Notes under the pieces: model-generated | What the model was told of the DNA's origin: nothing | Databases searched by the model: none | What the model saw: the letters and a program-made list of their open reading frames with translations, nothing else | Position numbers and translations under genes: made by a program | Assembly: GCA_039798685.1 (NCBI GenBank) | Contig: JBDKFM010000046.1 | Coordinates: 1 to 10,816, forward strand | DNA from: JACPGQ01 sp039798685 | GTDB lineage: Bacteria; Patescibacteriota; Microgenomatia; Levybacterales; UBA12049 | Length of the DNA stretch: 10,816 nucleotides | Direction: 5' to 3' | In this document: piece by piece, positions 1 to 5,422 of the stretch | Numbering within the stretch: position 1 is the first letter of the stretch | Layout: every line of letters starts with the position of its first letter

Positions 1-1
1 T

Positions 2-1660
2 CAGGAAGCAATCGGTACAGTAGGAAAAAAAATCCTCAATGATCTCGAAGCAGAATTTTTTTCACTCGAAGAAAAATCTCTTGAAAAAATTAAATCAGTC
101 ATCGACGGTGCATTTTCAGAAATTCATGCGCAGATTACATCCTCTGCTGCTGTCGCATACGTAAAAGACGATATTCTCTACGCTTTTCTCGTCGGCAGCG
201 GATCGATACTTCTCAGAAGACAAGACAAGGTCGGCGTACTGCTTGATGAGCAACACGCAACGACACGCACAATGCAAGCCGCATCAGGAAAACTTGAGAA
301 AGATGACCTCGTCGTCCTGCAGACTGTCGAGTTTCAGACACTCATAGGACAGGAAAAAATCATGGAGTCTTTGAAAAGCACAGCAGACAGCAGTGAAATT
401 GCCGAAACGCTCACGCCTCTCGTCCATGGAAAAGAAGAAGGAGCGGCATCTGCAATATTCTTCACGTACCTTCCGGAACCTGAAACAGCTCTTGAAGAAG
501 AGGCAGAGATCCTCTCCCCCGTACTATCTGCACCAGCTGCTCCTTCGCAAGAAACCCCAGAACAGACACCTCCATTCACAGAAAACAAAGATGCATTTCC
601 TCATCCTGTCGGTACTCCAGCAACAGGGAAACCTCAAATCTCATCACTGCTACAGCCATTACTGAGAAAGGCCGGATCACTCACCCACAAACAGCGCCTC
701 CTCATAAGCATCGCCGGAATCCTCGTTTTTGTGCTGCTTGCAAGCATTGTGTTCACAGTGATCAATGCAAAAGAGGAGAAAGCAAAAGAGGTCTTTGCAA
801 CAGTCTACGAGCCGGCTCAACAACGCTACGAGGAAGGTAATGGCCTGATAGGGCTCAATACTACACTCGCCAAAGAAAAACTTGAACAGGCTTCCGATTT
901 ACTGAAAAAAGGTGAAGATGCGATTCCGGTAGATTCACAAGAGGGCAAAAAAATATCTGCTCTGCAAGAGAAAATACAAAAAGCTCTTGAAAAAACCTCA
1001 GGCACTACACAAGCATCTGTCTCACCCGCCTCATCTGGCGACAGCACACTCTTAGGCGCTCTACTTGACGGAAATGAAAGGCTTTTTGCAACACAAGATG
1101 AGGAAACTGTCTACTTCCTCACAGAGAAACACATCAAGAAAAGTGGTGACGACGATGTTCTTGTCACTAACAATGATTTCTGGAATAGCCCTGCAGGACT
1201 CGGGACATTTCTGGGAAATCTCTACGTCCTCGACAAAAAAGAAGGCATTTTGAAATTTGTCAAAGGATCGGAAAACTATGCAAAATCCTCTTACCTAACA
1301 GGTGAAGCACCAGATCTTTCAAAAGCAGTCAGCATGACAATTGATAGTTCGATCTATGTCCTTTTTACAACAGGTGACATTGCAAAATTTACCAAAGGCG
1401 CACCTGATACATTCAAGGTCTCAGGACTCGACACTCCCCTTCGCGAGCCAAAACGTATCTTCACGACACCTGATTTTACCAATATCTATATTCTCGATAG
1501 CGGAAACAGCAGAATTGTGAGTCTTGGAAAAGACGGGGCATATAAAGAGCAATACAAAGCAGATGCGCTGAAAAAGGCACGGGATTTTACAGTGGATGAA
1601 ACAAACAAAAAAGCATACTTCCTCATAGAGGACAAAATCTACAAAATTTCACTGCAATAA
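2..1660 (+). CDS. Membrane-anchored protein: PPM-phosphatase-like region, one membrane helix, outer propeller-like domain (5' partial)
   Basis: The frame is open from the first codon at nt 2, so the start lies left of the window; the ATG at 272 is internal. 552 residues are visible. Residues about 1-157 resemble the C-terminal half of PP2C/SpoIIE-like (PPM) phosphatase domains: alternating strands (DDILYAFLVGSGSILLRR) and ASGKLEKDDLVVLQT, matching the 'gD.lvl.TDG' region but without the aspartate-glycine metal motif. An acidic, proline-rich linker follows (about 158-215), then a basic stretch (RKAGSLTHKQR) and a membrane helix at about 233-255, so the C-terminus should lie outside. Next come a charged, probably coiled helical segment (about 258-335) and repeated strands such as LYVLDKKEGILKF, IYVLFTTGDIAKF and IYILDSGNSRIVSL, like beta-propeller blades. 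Function is not known; a signalling or envelope-sensing role is a guess. The phosphatase assignment is weak because the catalytic part is off the window. Confidence 0.8.
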   Translation, partial: QEAIGTVGKKILNDLEAEFFSLEEKSLEKIKSVIDGAFSEIHAQITSSAAVAYVKDDILYAFLVGSGSILLRRQDKVGVLLDEQHATTRTMQAASGKLEKDDLVVLQTVEFQTLIGQEKIMESLKSTADSSEIAETLTPLVHGKEEGAASAIFFTYLPEPETALEEEAEILSPVLSAPAAPSQETPEQTPPFTENKDAFPHPVGTPATGKPQISSLLQPLLRKAGSLTHKQRLLISIAGILVFVLLASIVFTVINAKEEKAKEVFATVYEPAQQRYEEGNGLIGLNTTLAKEKLEQASDLLKKGEDAIPVDSQEGKKISALQEKIQKALEKTSGTTQASVSPASSGDSTLLGALLDGNERLFATQDEETVYFLTEKHIKKSGDDDVLVTNNDFWNSPAGLGTFLGNLYVLDKKEGILKFVKGSENYAKSSYLTGEAPDLSKAVSMTIDSSIYVLFTTGDIAKFTKGAPDTFKVSGLDTPLREPKRIFTTPDFTNIYILDSGNSRIVSLGKDGAYKEQYKADALKKARDFTVDETNKKAYFLIEDKIYKISLQ

Positions 1661-1684
1661 AAAGCCCCCGCTGACGCGGAGGCT
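1656..1684 (-). terminator. Rho-independent terminator of the smpB-ssrA unit
   Basis: On the minus strand AGCCTCCGC (1684-1676), loop GTCA, GCGGGGGCT (1671-1663) form a 9-bp stem with one mismatch, followed at once by TTTTATT. It begins 6 nt after the tmRNA 3' end and overlaps the stop codon of the convergent gene ending at 1660. On the plus strand the stem is followed by CAGTGTGG, not a T run, so it should act on the minus strand. Confidence 0.75.
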
Positions 1685-1689
1685 CAGTG

Positions 1690-2083
1690 TGGAGATGTCC
1701 GGAAGTGATCCGGAGTCCGAAAAATATTTATAAAAACATCTACAAGCGTAGTTCATCTTTATTTGGTCGTAGCAGCTTATCCGACGAACAGGAATACTAC
1801 TATCTAGGTCTATTTTTCGACGGTCAAAACCATTCCGTTTTTTTCTCTCAACTGTATTATGCCTCTATGATCCCATTGAGAAAAGATCAGAGAAACAGGT
1901 CTTAAGCTACGCGCATCGCTGCGAGAGCTGGCTGACCACCAGAAAGGAATGTAAGAAACTCTCCTACATGTGCCTTAATGGCTGAAATGCGGTTAGCATT
2001 TATTTTTTGATCTGTTTTAAGGCTAGTATCAAAGCCTGCTTGCAGTTTTTAAAGAACAGTTCCCGTCGAATCAAATCATCCCC
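1690..2083 (-). ncRNA. ssrA: Transfer-messenger RNA (tmRNA)
   Basis: tmRNA rescues stalled ribosomes: charged with alanine and bound to SmpB, it enters the A site and supplies a short reading frame that tags the incomplete protein for proteolysis. The 5' end reads GGGGATGATTTGATTCGACG, the classic tmRNA start. The 3' end has TTTCGGAC, a 5-bp T stem (TCCGG/CCGGA) and CATCTCC, which pairs fully with GGGGATG, including the G3-U70 pair read by alanyl-tRNA synthetase. CTACGCTTGTAGATG before the 3' domain is also typical. CCA is not encoded (CAC follows the discriminator A at 1690). The T loop ATCACTT departs from the usual TTCRANT form. Length is 394 nt, normal for the family. No strong -10 box lies just upstream, so it is probably cut from a smpB transcript. 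smpB lies 85 nt upstream on the same strand. Confidence 0.93.
1902..1997 (-). other. tmRNA tag reading frame (31 codons plus TAA)
   Basis: The proposed resume codon is GCT at 1997-1995, in the context AATAAATGCTAACCGC, giving the common tag start A-N. The frame runs without a stop to TAA at 1904-1902. The tag starts ANRISAIKAHVGEF and ends GGQPALAAMRVA. ALAA, the usual end of bacterial tags, is present, but four more residues (MRVA) follow before the stop. The other two frames have early stops or no ALAA. The resume point is inferred from the A-N start and the ALAA frame; the tag is much longer than the usual 8-15 residues. Confidence 0.65.
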
Positions 2084-2168
2084 CCTTGCCCCGCGAAGCT
2101 TTTGCGAAGTGTGGTTCGCTCGCTTCTCGAAGTAACGGTGAATATCGATCAGACTATAAAGGAACAAT

Positions 2169-2597
2169 TTAAAGGTCGTATTTTGTCTCGCGTTCCCTAT
2201 CTCTCTTTTTGATCACTTCACGCTTATCAAACTTCTTTTTTGAGCGTGCAATCGCGAGTTGAGCCTTTATGAATGTCTTCGTAGTATAGAGTAAAACAGG
2301 CACGATTGTCAAGTTTGCACCCTCAGTTTTAGCCTTGAATGAGAGTATTTCCTTCTTATGAAGGAGTAATTTTCTTGTTCGATTAGGATCATACCCCTCA
2401 CTCCTCGCAAACGCGTATGGATAGATCTTGGCATTAACAAGATACGCCTCCATCCCCGATATCCTCACAAAGCTTCCGCTCAGATCCACATGGCCAAGAC
2501 GGACCGCCTTCACCTCTGCACCCGTCAGGCGAATTCCGGCCTCAATCCGATCGAGTAACTCATAATCAAACTGCGCTTTCTGATTGCTTATCTTCAT
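2169..2597 (-). CDS. smpB: SsrA-binding protein SmpB
   Basis: SmpB binds the tRNA-like domain of tmRNA and places its C-terminal tail in the empty mRNA channel of a stalled ribosome, so that trans-translation can start. The 142-residue product has the family hallmarks: N-terminal NQKAQFDYELLDRIEAGI, then LTGAEVKAVRLGHVDLSGSF, the central GYDPNRTRKLLLHKKEI segment and a very basic tail (KKFDKREVIKKRDRERETKYDL has the expected K/R/D/E pattern). The ATG at 2597 puts the DYE motif near residue 10, as in the family. An in-frame TTG at 2618 would add seven residues (MRSGIQA); neither start has a convincing Shine-Dalgarno site. The gene sits between a ComF-family gene and ssrA on the same strand, so protein and RNA partner are probably made together. 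Confidence 0.95.
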   Translation of the reverse strand: MKISNQKAQFDYELLDRIEAGIRLTGAEVKAVRLGHVDLSGSFVRISGMEAYLVNAKIYPYAFARSEGYDPNRTRKLLLHKKEILSFKAKTEGANLTIVPVLLYTTKTFIKAQLAIARSKKKFDKREVIKKRDRERETKYDL

Positions 2598-2627
2598 AGC
2601 TTGTATGCCACTTCGCAATTAATCATA

Positions 2628-2648
2628 TAGGTATTTGGCATATACCTA
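2628..2648. repeat. Inverted repeat TAGGTAT / ATACCTA upstream of smpB
   Basis: TAGGTAT (2628-2634) and ATACCTA (2642-2648) form perfect 7-bp arms around a 7-nt spacer, 31 nt upstream of the smpB ATG. Part of it (GGCATATACCTA) recurs with one extra T at about 2713-2725 (GGCATTATACCTA). It could be an operator or a leader hairpin; no regulator is evident. Confidence 0.4.
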
Positions 2649-2715
2649 CCGGAGCTTTCACGCGAGATACAACTACTATAGCACTGTAAACACTCGAATA
2701 ATTGCTTCGTTAGGC

Positions 2716-2730
2716 ATTATACCTATTGTA
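2716..2730 (-). promoter_or_regulatory. Possible promoter -10 boxes for smpB-ssrA
   Basis: The minus strand reads TACAAT (2730-2725) and, overlapping the next turn, a perfect TATAAT (2721-2716), about 120 nt upstream of smpB. No good -35 hexamer lies at 16-18 nt. A second candidate, TGCTATAGT (extended -10), lies nearer to the gene on the same strand. This would allow smpB-ssrA transcription independent of the upstream ComF gene. Confidence 0.35.
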
Positions 2731-2744
2731 CTCTGAGAGCAGAG

Positions 2745-2759
2745 GGGTATATGATACCC
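2745..2759. repeat. Small hairpin GGGTAT-ATG-ATACCC after the ComF gene
   Basis: A perfect 6-bp stem with a 3-nt loop lies directly after the stop of the ComF-family gene. It has no T run on either side, so it is a poor terminator; it may mark a processing or pausing site. Its arms share the GTAT/ATAC theme of the repeat at 2628-2648. Confidence 0.3.
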
Positions 2760-2762
2760 TCC

Positions 2763-3458
2763 CTATTCTCCATGCGCAAGCGTAAGGCCATAGACCTTCT
2801 CTGCTCCCGCTCTCTTCAGAATACTTGCCGCCTCAGCAAGCGTCGCGCCAGAAGTCAGCACATCATCAACCAGAAAGAGTGTCTTTCCCTGCACATTCTT
2901 CCCGTCACTACACGCGATCTTAAATGCCCCTTTGATATTCTCCCTTCGCTCATCTCTATGTAATCGACTTTGCGGACTTGTCGCCCGTACTCTCTCTAAT
3001 ATATCGACGGTTGGGAGGCTAAATTTATCACCAATTCCCTGAGCCAAATAGGCAGCCTGATTGTACCCGCGCTGATTAAACTTTGCTTTATAGAGAGGAA
3101 TCGGGACGAGGAGTGCTTTTTCCTGTCGGATACGCATAAAGTCTTCATTCTGAATAAGACCTTCATAAAAAAGATCTGTCATAAAATCCTTGAGATTATG
3201 CAGAAATGGCTTGTATTTCAACCGGTACACAAGCTTCTTTGCGACCCTACCAAACACGATGCTTGAAAAGGCACCGTCAATCACATACCTTGCCCTACAT
3301 TTCTCATGGGTGAACCCTGTGTATGTATGTCTGTTACACACAAGACAGATTGGCTTGACATCAAATGAGAGATAGACGAAGCAGTCCGGACACACATACT
3401 CCCCCATCTTTCCACAGTTCACACACTTTTTAGGAAAAATGAACTCAAGCAGGCTCAC
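2763..3458 (-). CDS. ComF family protein (phosphoribosyltransferase fold with N-terminal zinc ribbon)
   Basis: ComF-family proteins join an N-terminal cysteine zinc ribbon to a type I phosphoribosyltransferase domain; in naturally transformable bacteria ComF helps DNA uptake, though its exact reaction is unclear. The 231-residue product has cysteine pairs C12/C15, C23/C26 and C38/C41 plus C54. The PRTase core includes VPIPLYKAKFNQRGYNQA (about 120-137) and the PRPP-binding motif FLVDDVLTSGATLAEA (about 195-210), whose two aspartates and TSGAT loop are intact. Length matches the family. It starts at GTG (3458); an in-frame TAG lies only 12 nt upstream, so no other upstream start exists. There is no Shine-Dalgarno site. 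tRNA-Ser(GCT) ends 63 nt upstream on the same strand, suggesting a shared transcript. Confidence 0.92.
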   Translation of the reverse strand: MSLLEFIFPKKCVNCGKMGEYVCPDCFVYLSFDVKPICLVCNRHTYTGFTHEKCRARYVIDGAFSSIVFGRVAKKLVYRLKYKPFLHNLKDFMTDLFYEGLIQNEDFMRIRQEKALLVPIPLYKAKFNQRGYNQAAYLAQGIGDKFSLPTVDILERVRATSPQSRLHRDERRENIKGAFKIACSDGKNVQGKTLFLVDDVLTSGATLAEAASILKRAGAEKVYGLTLAHGE

Positions 3459-3482
3459 ACGACTAGTCTAACAAATCGGAGA

Positions 3483-3537
3483 CGGAGGAGACAGGATTTC
3501 TTCTCATCCTGTCTGTTACTGCGGAGGAGACAGGATT
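3483..3537. repeat. 16-bp duplication of the tRNA-Ser(GCT) 3' end
   Basis: CGGAGGAGACAGGATT occurs at 3522-3537, inside the tRNA (discriminator, acceptor and half of the T arm), and again at 3483-3498, 39 nt further along downstream of the tRNA. Duplicated tRNA 3' ends are typical traces of integration at tRNA genes, but no integrase or insert lies between the copies, so a local duplication is equally possible. Confidence 0.6.
3490..3513. repeat. 8-bp inverted repeat between tRNA-Ser(GCT) and the ComF gene
   Basis: GACAGGAT (3490-3497) and ATCCTGTC (3506-3513) pair perfectly across an 8-nt loop. The hairpin uses the second copy of the tRNA 3' sequence. No T run follows on either strand, so it is more likely an RNA processing or pausing element than a terminator. 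Confidence 0.45.
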
Positions 3538-3612
3538 CGAACCTGCGCGAGCTTGTTTAAGAGCTCAGAGGGATAGCAACCCTCCGCAATGGACCAGCTA
3601 TGCGACTCCTCC
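3522..3612 (-). tRNA. tRNA-Ser(GCT)
   Basis: Reads AGC/AGU serine codons. On the minus strand the acceptor GGAGGAG pairs with CTCCTCC. The anticodon arm GAGGG-TTGCTAT-CCCTC gives anticodon GCT. A long variable arm (GAGCT...AGCTC) marks it as a class II serine tRNA, and the T arm is GCAGG-TTCGAAT-CCTGT. The discriminator is G, as expected for serine; CCA is not encoded. Confidence 0.95.
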
Positions 3613-3621
3613 AGTTGAGCC

Positions 3622-3650
3622 ATTATACCCGCTCTGTCTCTTATTTTCTA
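3622..3650 (-). promoter_or_regulatory. Promoter of tRNA-Ser(GCT)-ComF transcript
   Basis: On the minus strand TAGAAA (3650-3645), a 17-nt spacer and a perfect TATAAT (3627-3622) precede the tRNA by 9 nt. Transcription would start at or a few bases before the mature tRNA 5' end. It is divergent from, and overlaps, the promoter region of the metal transporter operon. Confidence 0.6.
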
Positions 3651-3663
3651 GCTTTGGATGCGC

Positions 3664-3669
3664 TACAAT
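3664..3669 (+). promoter_or_regulatory. -10 box (TACAAT) of the metal-transport operon
   Basis: TACAAT lies 6 nt upstream of the ATG at 3676, which puts the expected transcription start at that ATG, so the mRNA may be leaderless. The -35 region at 17 nt (TTATTT) is weak. This box falls inside the coding region if the earlier ATG at 3658 were used. Confidence 0.45.
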
Positions 3670-3675
3670 AAATCC

Positions 3676-4416
3676 ATGACAAAATCTTTCAACCTCCCCG
3701 CTCACATCAAAAACGAGCACCGCATCTCACCTCTCCAAACATACCTGAAAGAGATCGTCTACGGAGGCAATGACGGGATCGTCACGACATTTGCAGTCAT
3801 CGCGGGATTTACCGGTGCACAGGCAGGAGTCAATACTCCCTCCTTCTCCATACTTACAGTGCTTCTTTTTGGCTTAGCAAATCTCTTCGCAGACGGCGTC
3901 TCGATGGGACTTGGGAATTTTCTCTCAATACGCTCAGAAAAAGAAGTCTATAAAACACATGAGGCGAAAGAGGCATATGAAGTGGCACACCACCCTGAAG
4001 CAGAGAAAGAGGAAACAATTGAGATCCTGCAGAGCAAAGGATTTACCCCTGAGCAGGCAAAACAGCTCACCACAATCTATGCAACAAACCCACGCTACTG
4101 GGTCTCATTTATGATGAACTACGAACTTGAGATGCCAAACCCGTCATCTGAAAACCCTGTCCTCACCGCATCTGCCACATTCGGTGCATTTGTTCTCTTC
4201 GGGATGATTCCCTTGGCTCCCTATTTTTTCAATCAGGATCCGACAAAGAGCTTTCTCTACTCAGCAGTTGCGGCACTCATCGCACTTATCCTCATCGGAC
4301 TTCTCCGCTGGAGAGTGACAACTGAAACCATCACGCGCTCAGTCTCTGAGATAGTTGCGGTCGGTGGCATCTCTGCATCAATTGCCTATATCGTCGGGAC
4401 ATTCTTTCGAATCTGA
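3676..4416 (+). CDS. VIT1/CCC1 family iron/manganese transporter
   Basis: VIT1/CCC1 proteins move Fe2+ and Mn2+ across a membrane, in bacteria most likely outwards. The 246-residue product has the family layout. An N-terminal YGGNDGIVTTFAVIAG motif opens helix 1. ANLFADGVSMGLGNFLSIRSE forms helix 2 with its conserved Asp and Met. A cytoplasmic helical region of about 65 residues rich in Glu and His follows (EAKEAYEVAHHPEAEKEETIE, the metal-binding domain in the family), and then three C-terminal helices (VLTASATFGAFVLFGMIPLA, FLYSAVAALIALILIGLL, EIVAVGGISASIAYIVGTFF). I chose ATG 3676 because a -10 box sits just before it; ATG 3658 in the same frame would add six residues. The next gene begins 2 nt after the TGA stop, so the two are co-transcribed. 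Confidence 0.9.
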   Translation: MTKSFNLPAHIKNEHRISPLQTYLKEIVYGGNDGIVTTFAVIAGFTGAQAGVNTPSFSILTVLLFGLANLFADGVSMGLGNFLSIRSEKEVYKTHEAKEAYEVAHHPEAEKEETIEILQSKGFTPEQAKQLTTIYATNPRYWVSFMMNYELEMPNPSSENPVLTASATFGAFVLFGMIPLAPYFFNQDPTKSFLYSAVAALIALILIGLLRWRVTTETITRSVSEIVAVGGISASIAYIVGTFFRI

Positions 4417-4418
4417 GT

Positions 4419-4970
4419 ATGCTCCAAAGTATTCTCATTCCATTTACCACCATCATCCTCGCTGAGTTTTTAGACAAAAGCCAGATCACGCTTCTTCTTC
4501 TCTCAGCAAAAACCAAACATCATGTTCAGCTCCTTCTTGGCGCACTCGCTGCGTTTGCGATTGTTGATGGGATTGCTATACTTTTTGGCTCACTCCTCGT
4601 CTCTTTGATTCCAGAAATCTACATAAAAATCGCTGCAGCACTCGTCTTCTTTGTCTTTGGAATCATGAGTTTACGTGCAAAAGAAGAGACACACGGGGCG
4701 ATACAGACTGGAAAAAGTGCAGTAATTGCATCATTTAGCCTCATTTTCCTCTCGGAGTGGGGGGATAAGACTCAAATTGCATCAGCTGTCTTTGCCACAC
4801 GTTTTCCGCCATTTCTCGTCTTTCTTGGTGTAATGCTCGCTATGCTCGTCCTCTCATTACTCGCACTCTCACTTGGAACACTCCTGAGTAAAAAAGTCTC
4901 TGCGGTAAACATTCGCAAAACAGCAGGTATACTGTTTCTCATTCTCGGCCTTTTTTTCCTCGTCTCCTGA
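4419..4970 (+). CDS. TMEM165/GDT1 (UPF0016) family cation transporter
   Basis: GDT1-family proteins exchange Mn2+ or Ca2+; bacterial members such as MneA export manganese. The 183-residue product has the inverted-repeat structure of the family: two halves of three helices, each opened by an E-x-G-D-[KR]-[TS] motif. The second half has a perfect EWGDKTQ (about residue 110). The first has EFLDKSQ (about residue 16), with leucine in place of the conserved glycine while the acidic residues, lysine and serine are kept. Hydrophobic segments fill nearly the rest of the chain, joined by a short loop (RAKEETHGAIQTGKS). It starts 2 nt after the VIT1-family gene, which suggests a joint role in manganese or iron efflux; the substrate is inferred from the families only. 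Confidence 0.9.
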   Translation: MLQSILIPFTTIILAEFLDKSQITLLLLSAKTKHHVQLLLGALAAFAIVDGIAILFGSLLVSLIPEIYIKIAAALVFFVFGIMSLRAKEETHGAIQTGKSAVIASFSLIFLSEWGDKTQIASAVFATRFPPFLVFLGVMLAMLVLSLLALSLGTLLSKKVSAVNIRKTAGILFLILGLFFLVS

Positions 4971-4980
4971 GAGCCTCTAT

Positions 4981-5009
4981 TTGCTTCAAATTCTGCTATA
5001 AGCTAAAAT
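4981..5009 (+). promoter_or_regulatory. Promoter of the Arg/Ser/Arg tRNA cluster
   Basis: TTGCTT (4981-4986), a 17-nt spacer and TAAAAT (5004-5009) form a fair sigma-70-type promoter 70 nt before the first tRNA. The leader 5010-5079 contains a weak hairpin (GATGGGT 5028-5034 with ACTCATC 5046-5052, one G-U pair) and no reading frame that I can support. Confidence 0.5.
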
Positions 5010-5079
5010 AGCTATGCTGCACTGACGGATGGGTCGCTATTTTCCACTCATCGATATGCCCTTCGCCATAAGCAAAATT

Positions 5080-5153
5080 GTGCCCGTAGCTCAGCTGGAT
5101 AGAGCGTTAGATTGCGGATCTGAAGGTCGGAGGTTCGAGCCCTCTCGGGCACA
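5080..5153 (+). tRNA. tRNA-Arg(GCG)
   Basis: Acceptor GTGCCCG/CGGGCAC, D arm GCTC...GAGC, anticodon arm TTAGA-TTGCGGA-TCTGA giving anticodon GCG, T arm GGAGG-TTCGAGC-CCTCT, discriminator A. It should read CGC and, by G-U wobble, CGU. Most bacteria use ACG (modified to inosine) for these codons, so G34 is notable. CCA is not encoded. Confidence 0.93.
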
Positions 5154-5167
5154 CAAAACAAAAAAAC

Positions 5168-5253
5168 GGAGGGTTGGCTGAGCGGTTAAAAGCGACGGTT
5201 TCGAAAACCGTTCTCTCGTAAGAGGGGCACAGGTTCGAATCCTGTACCCTCCG
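5168..5253 (+). tRNA. tRNA-Ser(CGA)
   Basis: Reads UCG. Acceptor GGAGGGT/ACCCTCC, anticodon arm ACGGT-TTCGAAA-ACCGT with anticodon CGA, long variable arm (TCTCTCGTAAGAGGGG), T arm ACAGG-TTCGAAT-CCTGT and discriminator G. It starts 14 nt after tRNA-Arg(GCG). CCA is not encoded. Confidence 0.95.
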
Positions 5254-5264
5254 CAGAACAATGA

Positions 5265-5336
5265 GTCCTCGTAGGCTAACGGATAAACCGCGGGATTCCG
5301 AATCCTGCATTGCGGGTTCGATTCCCGCCGGGGGCA
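5265..5336 (+). tRNA. tRNA-Arg(CCG)
   Basis: Reads CGG. Acceptor GTCCTCG pairs with CGGGGGC through two G-U pairs. Anticodon arm CGGGA-TTCCGAA-TCCTG gives anticodon CCG; T arm GCGGG-TTCGATT-CCCGC; discriminator A. It starts 11 nt after tRNA-Ser(CGA). CCA is not encoded. Confidence 0.93.
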
Positions 5337-5368
5337 CAAGAGAAACAACTATCAAATAGTAAAACTAT

Positions 5369-5395
5369 ATGACATTTGAATATTCTGGCAAGTAG
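5369..5395 (+). other. Eight-codon upstream reading frame (MTFEYSGK, stop)
   Basis: The first repeat copy begins with ATG ACA TTT GAA TAT TCT, identical to the Nudix gene start, then diverges to GGC AAG TAG. If translated it would be a leader peptide ending inside the following hairpin. It may equally be a chance result of the duplication. Confidence 0.3.
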
Positions 5396-5404
5396 CCAGA
5401 ATAT
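5380..5404. repeat. Perfect 10-bp hairpin before the Nudix gene
   Basis: ATATTCTGGC (5380-5389) and GCCAGAATAT (5395-5404) pair perfectly across the loop AAGTA. The left arm uses the end of the first 21-bp repeat copy. No T run follows, so a terminator is unlikely; a cis-regulatory or processing hairpin is possible. Confidence 0.7.
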
Positions 5405-5422
5405 ACAATGTATCAGAACAAT

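Noticed and set aside
1687..1905. Plus-strand open frame of 72 codons
   Set aside because: It lies wholly within the tmRNA on the other strand and has no protein-like character.
3658..4970. yybP-ykoY manganese riboswitch upstream of the metal transporters
   Set aside because: The tRNA-Ser gene and its promoter fill the upstream region, and none of the aptamer motifs is present.
5091..5355. Two minus-strand frames with tRNA-antisense peptides such as CPRRESNPQ and PAGIEPA
   Set aside because: They are antisense translations of the three tRNA genes, a well-known artefact of database proteins (GGTTCGA T-arm read backwards).
5380..5404. Rho-independent terminator for the tRNA cluster
   Set aside because: The stem is strong but followed by ACAATG, with no T run on either strand.
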